Shown here piece by piece: positions 59,907 to 64,000 of a stretch of DNA of 64,000 nt; positions within the stretch are counted from its first letter, which is position 1; each line of letters begins with the position of its first letter. The notes beneath the pieces are model-generated. The model made no database searches and had not been told where the DNA came from. It saw nothing but the letters and a program-made list of their open reading frames with translations. Made by a program: the position numbers and the translations under genes. Origin of the DNA: Sceloporus undulatus. Lineage: Eukaryota; Chordata; Lepidosauria; Squamata; Phrynosomatidae. The stretch is taken from assembly GCF_019175285.1 (NCBI RefSeq), contig NC_056527.1, positions 108,207,129 through 108,271,128 of the forward strand, in the 5' to 3' direction.

Positions 59907-60474
59907 ACCTGTAAGTCGACCGCCAACTTACAGTAACCCCATGAATTTCATAGTTTTTTAAGGCAAGAAATTCTCAGAGATAGTTTTGCCAGTTCCTTCC
60001 TCTGAAATATAGCTGGTAGTTTGGATTATTTCCCCAATCTGGTTTGTACGAAGGGGGCGGGTGGGAACTTTGTTGGAGGAGGATGGGATTTCATGCCAAC
60101 AAACCTGGCAGAATCTGTAACAATGCACTCTATTGCCAGGAAGAACACATCCAGCGGTTCTTGAGACTAAAGGGATAACAAGAAATTTGGAGGGAAGGAT
60201 AGAAATGAGTGAGGGGCAACACTGCTTTGGAAACAAATGTGGCAGTTTTTTTAAAATGTCTGAGCGCCATGTGAAACAGCTGAGATGTTCCTAGCCCCAA
60301 GGCTGGCCCTAGTGACTTAGAATATAATGGGTGCCAGGCCTCATGGGGGCATTTAAGCTTACCTGTGCGGATGCGGTTGCTAAGGTTGTGGCATTTCTCC
60401 TTCTTCCCTCCAAGGAGATGCAGCTCCTCCTCTGGGTTGCGATTCTCATCCATCCCCAGTTCCTCTTTCTGCAT
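54527..60474 (-). CDS. NUFIP2-like protein (FMRP-interacting protein 2 paralogue)
   Basis: Exons, high to low: 60363-60474 (exon runs to 60488), 56552-57391, 55737-55769 and 54527-54576. All are in frame and give 344 aa plus TAA. NUFIP2 is an RNA-binding partner of FMRP, found in stress granules and on polysomes. Shared blocks: SNGYTTP (42-48), WSLFRPLPAFPVDSSSARII (184-203), PKISYASKLKENL (204-216), LGAIFQNEWGLSFINEP (259-275), and the C-terminal YHLEEWSHIWELHNQ then SRVIVYTD. Human NUFIP2 has TLFKPPPVFPVD, PKISYASKVKENL, IFQNQWGLSFINEP and YHTKEMESIWNLQKQ. The protein is about half as long as NUFIP2 (695 aa): the His/Gln-rich N-terminus and much of the middle are absent. The start is uncertain, because the frame stays open from 60474 up to an acceptor at 60489 and an upstream coding exon in the GC-rich region could add residues. 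It lies head-to-tail with TMEM219 and TAOK2. Confidence 0.88.
57392..60362 (-). other. Intron of the NUFIP2-like gene, repeat-bearing
   Basis: No coding exon is recognised. It contains two or three copies of the ATGAATTTCATAGG SINE-like family (about 58215-58360, 58565-58690 in opposite orientation, 59906-60028), a SPIN element and a GT repeat at 59874-59905. Confidence 0.6.
59660..59852. mobile_element. SPIN-type hAT element, one end eroded
   Basis: TAATACAGTTCCTCATGTTG, TGATCCCCAACCATAAC, GTCTCGGTTCCTAAAACCAT and CCCACAGGTTGAGAACCGAT identify SPIN. The left end is degraded, so the full inverted repeat and target duplication are not visible. Confidence 0.82.
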
Positions 60475-61199
60475 GGCCTCTGGATGGTCTGGGAAGCGGT
60501 TGGTGAGGGGAGTAGAGCCTCAGCAGCACAGAAGGGCGCTCCTTAACACCAGGGGCCCCACCGGAGCTGTTTCCTAACCCTTCTTTTAAGTCAAGGCTGG
60601 CTTTCCTTCCCAGTGGCTACTTTCTTTCTTCAGCACTACAAACAAGCGGCTGTTCCTAAAAGTTACTGAGACCCAGGACTCCTGACACACAAAAAAGGAG
60701 GCTCCCGAGAGGCAGGGATTCCTCCAAGAAAAGCTCTAGGCTCCCAAATCCTAAAGGGCTACTTTGGGATCTCTGGTACCTGAAGCCAAATGGTTTTGGG
60801 GCTTCTGATACCTGAAGCTCCCCCGTTTTGCTGTTCTAAGCTTGGGTGCCCTCACTGCCCTCGGATCAAGCCCTTGATGCAAAGGCGGCCCTGAGCTTGA
60901 CTATGATTTGTGAAAAGAAAGCCTCTCTCTCTAGCAGCCTCTCCCCTACTTTCCCTCTTCTCCCCGGTCACTCAGCACCTTCCTTCCATCCCACTCTTTC
61001 AGAGATAAACCTCTACAACACCTTCCTTTTTTAAAAACACAAATCAATCCCCGTTTAAAAAGGCGCCTTTCCCAACTAGAAGCCTCCTTCGGAGCCGGCG
61101 AAGCCTCCCTGCTGCCCCCTCGGAGTTGGGCAATGGCTACTGACTCCTCCTCGGGAAACGAGGCCTCCTAGCTCGCCCTTCCCTTCCCTTCCCTTTCCC

Positions 61200-61680
61200 C
61201 CCGGGCCTTATCCCACCGCTAAACCCCAAGGCCTAGGCTTCCCAGCCAGGAACCTCCAGCTAAAAGACTCCCCTCCTTCCTCCCAAGGAAGGCCCTGAAC
61301 GGGGCACTCTCTCGCCTTTCCTCCCAGGCCCAGCCCAGCCAAACCCTCCGCCCGCTCCGCCGCTCCCTCCCCGGCCTCCAAGGCGCTCGGATCTCCCTCG
61401 CGGCCCGCCTTCCCCTTCCTCAGGCCCGCCGCCGCCGCCGCCGCCGCCGCCCGGCACATTCACCCAGCAGCCAGCCAGACAACCCCCGCCACGTGACCGG
61501 TTTCCCCCTTTGGCCTCCCAGGGTCATGTGACCCACCAAGCGCCGCCGCTTCCGGGAGGGAGGGAAGAAGGAGAAAGGAGAGGGGGAGCGCCACCACGTG
61601 ATCCCAGCCCAGCCCGGGTCACGTGGGGCCTTCCCGGGTCACGTGGGGCGCGCCCAGTCTTCCTCTTGAGCTGGCTCCCC
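61200..61680 (-). promoter_or_regulatory. NUFIP2-like promoter with CACGTG cluster
   Basis: Very GC-rich. CACGTG occurs at 61490-61495, 61595-61600, 61620-61625 and 61640-61645, plus CATGTG at 61525-61530. Several are in a GTCACGTG or CACGTGAC context, the extended E-box read by USF, MITF/TFEB and MYC-MAX factors. Located where the first exon of the minus-strand NUFIP2-like gene should start. Confidence 0.55.
61428..61452. repeat. GCC triplet repeat in the NUFIP2-like promoter/5' exon
   Basis: Eight GCC units. On the minus strand they could encode a run of Ala or Gly if transcribed and translated, or lie in a 5' UTR. A CGG repeat at a promoter is a potential length-variable site. Confidence 0.8.
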
Positions 61681-62037
61681 CCCCCCCCCCCAGCAGCCCT
61701 TGAATGGGAAACAGAAGGGAGGCAGCATTTCTCTCTCTATATACACACACGCACATGCATACAAACCCACACACATATATACATATATATGAATAGATAG
61801 GTTTCAGCCCTCCATAGGAGAAATGTATGAAATACTGCATTGCTTTCATATATGTGTGTATCTATGAAGAAGGAAGCTATGCATATACATATTTCAGCCC
61901 TTTAGGGGAAACACATGAAAGGCTGCATTTCTCTTCTGTGTGTCCATGAAATATATGGAATATATATATATATGCATAGGTATATTTCAGCCCTATACAG
62001 GGGAAAGATATGACAGGCTGCATTTCTTTTGTACATA

Positions 62038-62283
62038 CAGTCGCACCTTGTTACACATGCATTTTTTATACACTGATTCATGCACCCACGCTATGAAAAT
62101 GTTCCAGAAAAGTGTAAATTTACCTTGATTTTCCATTTTTTATAAGAGACACCATTTTGCTATGTACAGTATAAAAGAAATGCAGACTGTCATATTGTAT
62201 TTAATGGGACTTAAGCATACACGGATTTTGTTATCCACGGGGGATCTTGGAACCAAACCCCAGCGTATAACAAGGGTCCACTG
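62038..62283. mobile_element. Tigger-like Tc1/mariner miniature element
   Basis: CAGTCGCACCTTGTTACACA to AACAAGGGTCCACTG, TA on both sides. The interior has ACCTTGATTTTCCATTTTTT and TTTAATGGGACTTAAGCATA, with a roughly 25-bp extra piece near 62165. Confidence 0.78.
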
Positions 62284-62319
62284 TATTTATATATATGTAT
62301 TTATATGAATTAAAGTTGG

Positions 62320-63025
62320 CCCTCCGCCTTATAGGTCAAAACCAGCATCTTTAATTGAGCCTGGAAACAGACCAGCAGCCAATGGAACTGTTGCAACAAG
62401 GGAGTTGTGTGCTCCCTATAATCCGTTATAGTTAACCTGACTACAGCTCTTTGAGGTTTCTGAGCACTTTTCAAAGGAAGGCCCATGTAGAGCCCATAAC
62501 ATTAATCCAAATGGGATGTAACTAAGGCATGTACCATCAGGGCCAGACCCAACTCCTCTCAGTTGGTGCACTAGCTTTAACTGTGCAAAAGCACTCCTGG
62601 TCACTGCTGAAACCCATCTCCAGGCTCAGAGCTGGATTCAGAACACCCAAACAGTGAACTTGTTTCCAGGGGGAGTGCAACCCCATCTGGGATGAATCCC
62701 CATTCCCATATCAGTCTTTTGGTTGACCAGGAGCACCTCTTTGTCGGGATTAAGCTTCGATTGGTTTCCCTTCATCCAGTCAAGAGCCGGTTTAGCACAG
62801 AAACAGTTTCCTTGGAATTAGCTGCTAAGGAGTGATAGAACTGGGCAACATCAACATACTACTGATTTCCACCAGACTCCAAACCCCTGGACAACCTCTC
62901 CGGATGGTTTTATGTAATGTTAGCAAAGACAAGGGGCAAGATTGAACCCTGAAGAATCCCGCAAGTCAATGGCCAAAGGGTTGACCAGGAATCCCTCAGC
63001 ACCAATTTATCCATACTGCTCTTTA
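62320..63025 (-). mobile_element. L2-clade LINE reverse-transcriptase fragment, decayed
   Basis: On the minus strand scattered pieces of an L2/CR1-type reverse transcriptase can be read: KLNPDKEVLLV-like in one section and FAQLKLVHQLR farther on. The frame is broken many times. Roughly 700 bases of the 3' half of the ORF. Confidence 0.6.
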
Positions 63026-63300
63026 TATTTGCAGCAATGCAAAGGTGAGCCTTTAAATGAAACTCTTGAAAAATCCAAAATTAAGAGGGAAACATGTCTA
63101 CACGTCTACTCTGTTTCCCTCTTCTCATAAGAGAGCTCATCGCAAGCAGAACTATAGGGCAGCTGTTGAACTGTTGTGCGATGGGATTTGACCCCGTGCT
63201 GCCACCTGTAAGTATGTGTATATGCACAAAACAAACACACAGATGTATTTAAGCACACAGAGTAGCCAAAGAAAACTGTAACTGGTATCTTTGGTTTGGT

Positions 63301-63614
63301 GCACTACCTGTAGAAGCCGACACACACACTCCTTTGACTTTTCCACATTTTGTTGAGTTACAACTCGAAACTGAAATTGATTAAATTGGCACTGTGATGT
63401 ACTCAACACTGTGAAGGTGCAAAATGCATTTATAAGGCAAAAGCAAAATTAACTTACATATTGTGACCCAATAAAAATATTTTGCATCCTTACCATGCTC
63501 TGTATATTGTGTACATCCAGTGGTTAATGATGCTAATTAAATCCAATTTCAATTCCAGGTTCAAGCACAACAACATGTGAAAAAGTAGAGGAGAGGATGA
63601 TTTCCACAAGGCAG
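63301..63614. mobile_element. Non-autonomous Tc1-like element, about 315 bp
   Basis: Inverted arms of about 50 bp: CTCCTTTGACTTTTCCACAT with TTTGTTGAGTTACAAC on the left, and CAACAACATGTGAAAAAGT then CACAAGGCAGTA on the right. It contains GTGAAGGTGCAAAATGC. This is the terminal pattern of Tc1-like transposons abundant in fishes. No transposase is inside. Confidence 0.7.
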
Positions 63615-64000
63615 TACAGATGCCAGTAAAGGTATGGGGAATCCCTGGAGAAAGGCATCCCCATCTTTCTTGTATGTGCGCGCATGCAACACAACAGAAA
63701 ATACCCTGTATTTTTTTTAAAGCAGGAACCTTTATTACAATAATTTAATAGAAAAAAAAACAATTTAAAATAAATAATGCAAATACAAAAAAAAAGTTAC
63801 AATAATTAATGCAAGATTACCTCCTCCAGGGAGGGGAGGATATACCGAAAGAAACAACAACAAAGAGGGGAGAGGAAGAACACCTTCTCCCCTGCAAAAG
63901 TACCTTTACCAGTACTACATTTTTATAAATGCAATGGTTCATTACTCACCTTACAGCCCTCTCCCCCGAGCCCCAACACCATCAACGAAAGGGCTGCTAG

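Larger units (their letters stand above)
61681..64000. other. Upstream flank of the NUFIP2-like gene, only repeats seen
   Basis: C-run at about 61678-61692, TA/AC-rich simple sequence to about 61980, then a Tigger-like element, an L2-clade LINE piece and a Tc1-like element. No host gene is recognised before the window ends; KCTD13 would be the next gene if order matches human, and it is not visible. Confidence 0.6.

Noticed and set aside
61208-61463. First coding exon of the NUFIP2-like gene in the Ala/Gly-rich ORFs
   Set aside because: The frames are low-complexity in a GCC repeat, and I cannot identify a convincing donor that joins in phase to 60488; left as unresolved 5' region.
62416-62604. 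Minus-strand ORF containing FAQLKLVHQLR as a small gene
   Set aside because: It is a fragment of an L2-clade reverse transcriptase with a broken frame.

Overview
This is vertebrate nuclear DNA, almost certainly from a squamate reptile. The genes are spliced with GT-AG introns and have GC-rich promoters. The gene order matches the human 16p11.2 block. The repeats are squamate-like: SINEs with a tRNA-like head and a Bov-B-type tail, a Bov-B LINE 3' end, L2/CR1-type LINE pieces, an L1 3' end, three SPIN-type hAT elements, Tigger-like and Tc1-like miniature elements, and long hairpin MITEs. Species cannot be settled from sequence alone.

Four coding genes are supported, all on the minus strand, so transcription runs from right to left. 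(1) At 54.2-61.6 kb is a four-or-more-exon gene homologous to NUFIP2, an FMRP-interacting RNA-binding protein. It encodes at least 344 residues, about half the length of NUFIP2. (2) At 40.6-43 kb is TMEM219 (five coding exons, 242 aa), with a probable non-coding first exon near 53.1-53.4 kb. (3) Inside that putative 10-kb TMEM219 intron, at 45.8-47.2 kb, is an uninterrupted 455-codon PIF/Harbinger-type transposase ORF. (4) From 37.1 kb down to 3.0 kb lies TAOK2, a Ste20-family kinase. All coding exons can be placed, and every splice junction keeps frame. TAOK2 has two ends. In the alpha form, exon 16 reads on into a 711-codon terminal exon encoding a Cys/His-rich linker and a multi-pass membrane region (1349 aa). 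In the beta form, a donor inside that exon joins three further exons to give a soluble 1018-aa coiled-coil protein.

The most notable point is the neighbourhood. In human, NUFIP2 lies beside TAOK1 on 17q11.2, while TAOK2 and TMEM219 lie on 16p11.2 with no NUFIP2 relative between them and KCTD13. A NUFIP2 homologue next to TMEM219-TAOK2 is what one expects if the ancestral TAOK-NUFIP2 pair was duplicated in early vertebrate genome doubling and this reptile kept the second copy. The two human regions also share CORO6/CORO1A and SEZ6/SEZ6L2.

The promoters are distinctive. The TAOK2 upstream region has five NRF1-type palindromes in 280 bp, followed by five same-orientation ATTGG (CCAAT) boxes. 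The NUFIP2-like promoter has a cluster of CACGTG E-boxes. The putative TMEM219 first exon holds another NRF1 palindrome. A possible short plus-strand transcript with a 65-124 codon ORF lies at 38.8-39.5 kb. The rest is introns, UTRs and repeats, including a nested insertion at 50.0-51.1 kb and a 34-nt perfect piece of U2 snRNA in a TAOK2 intron.
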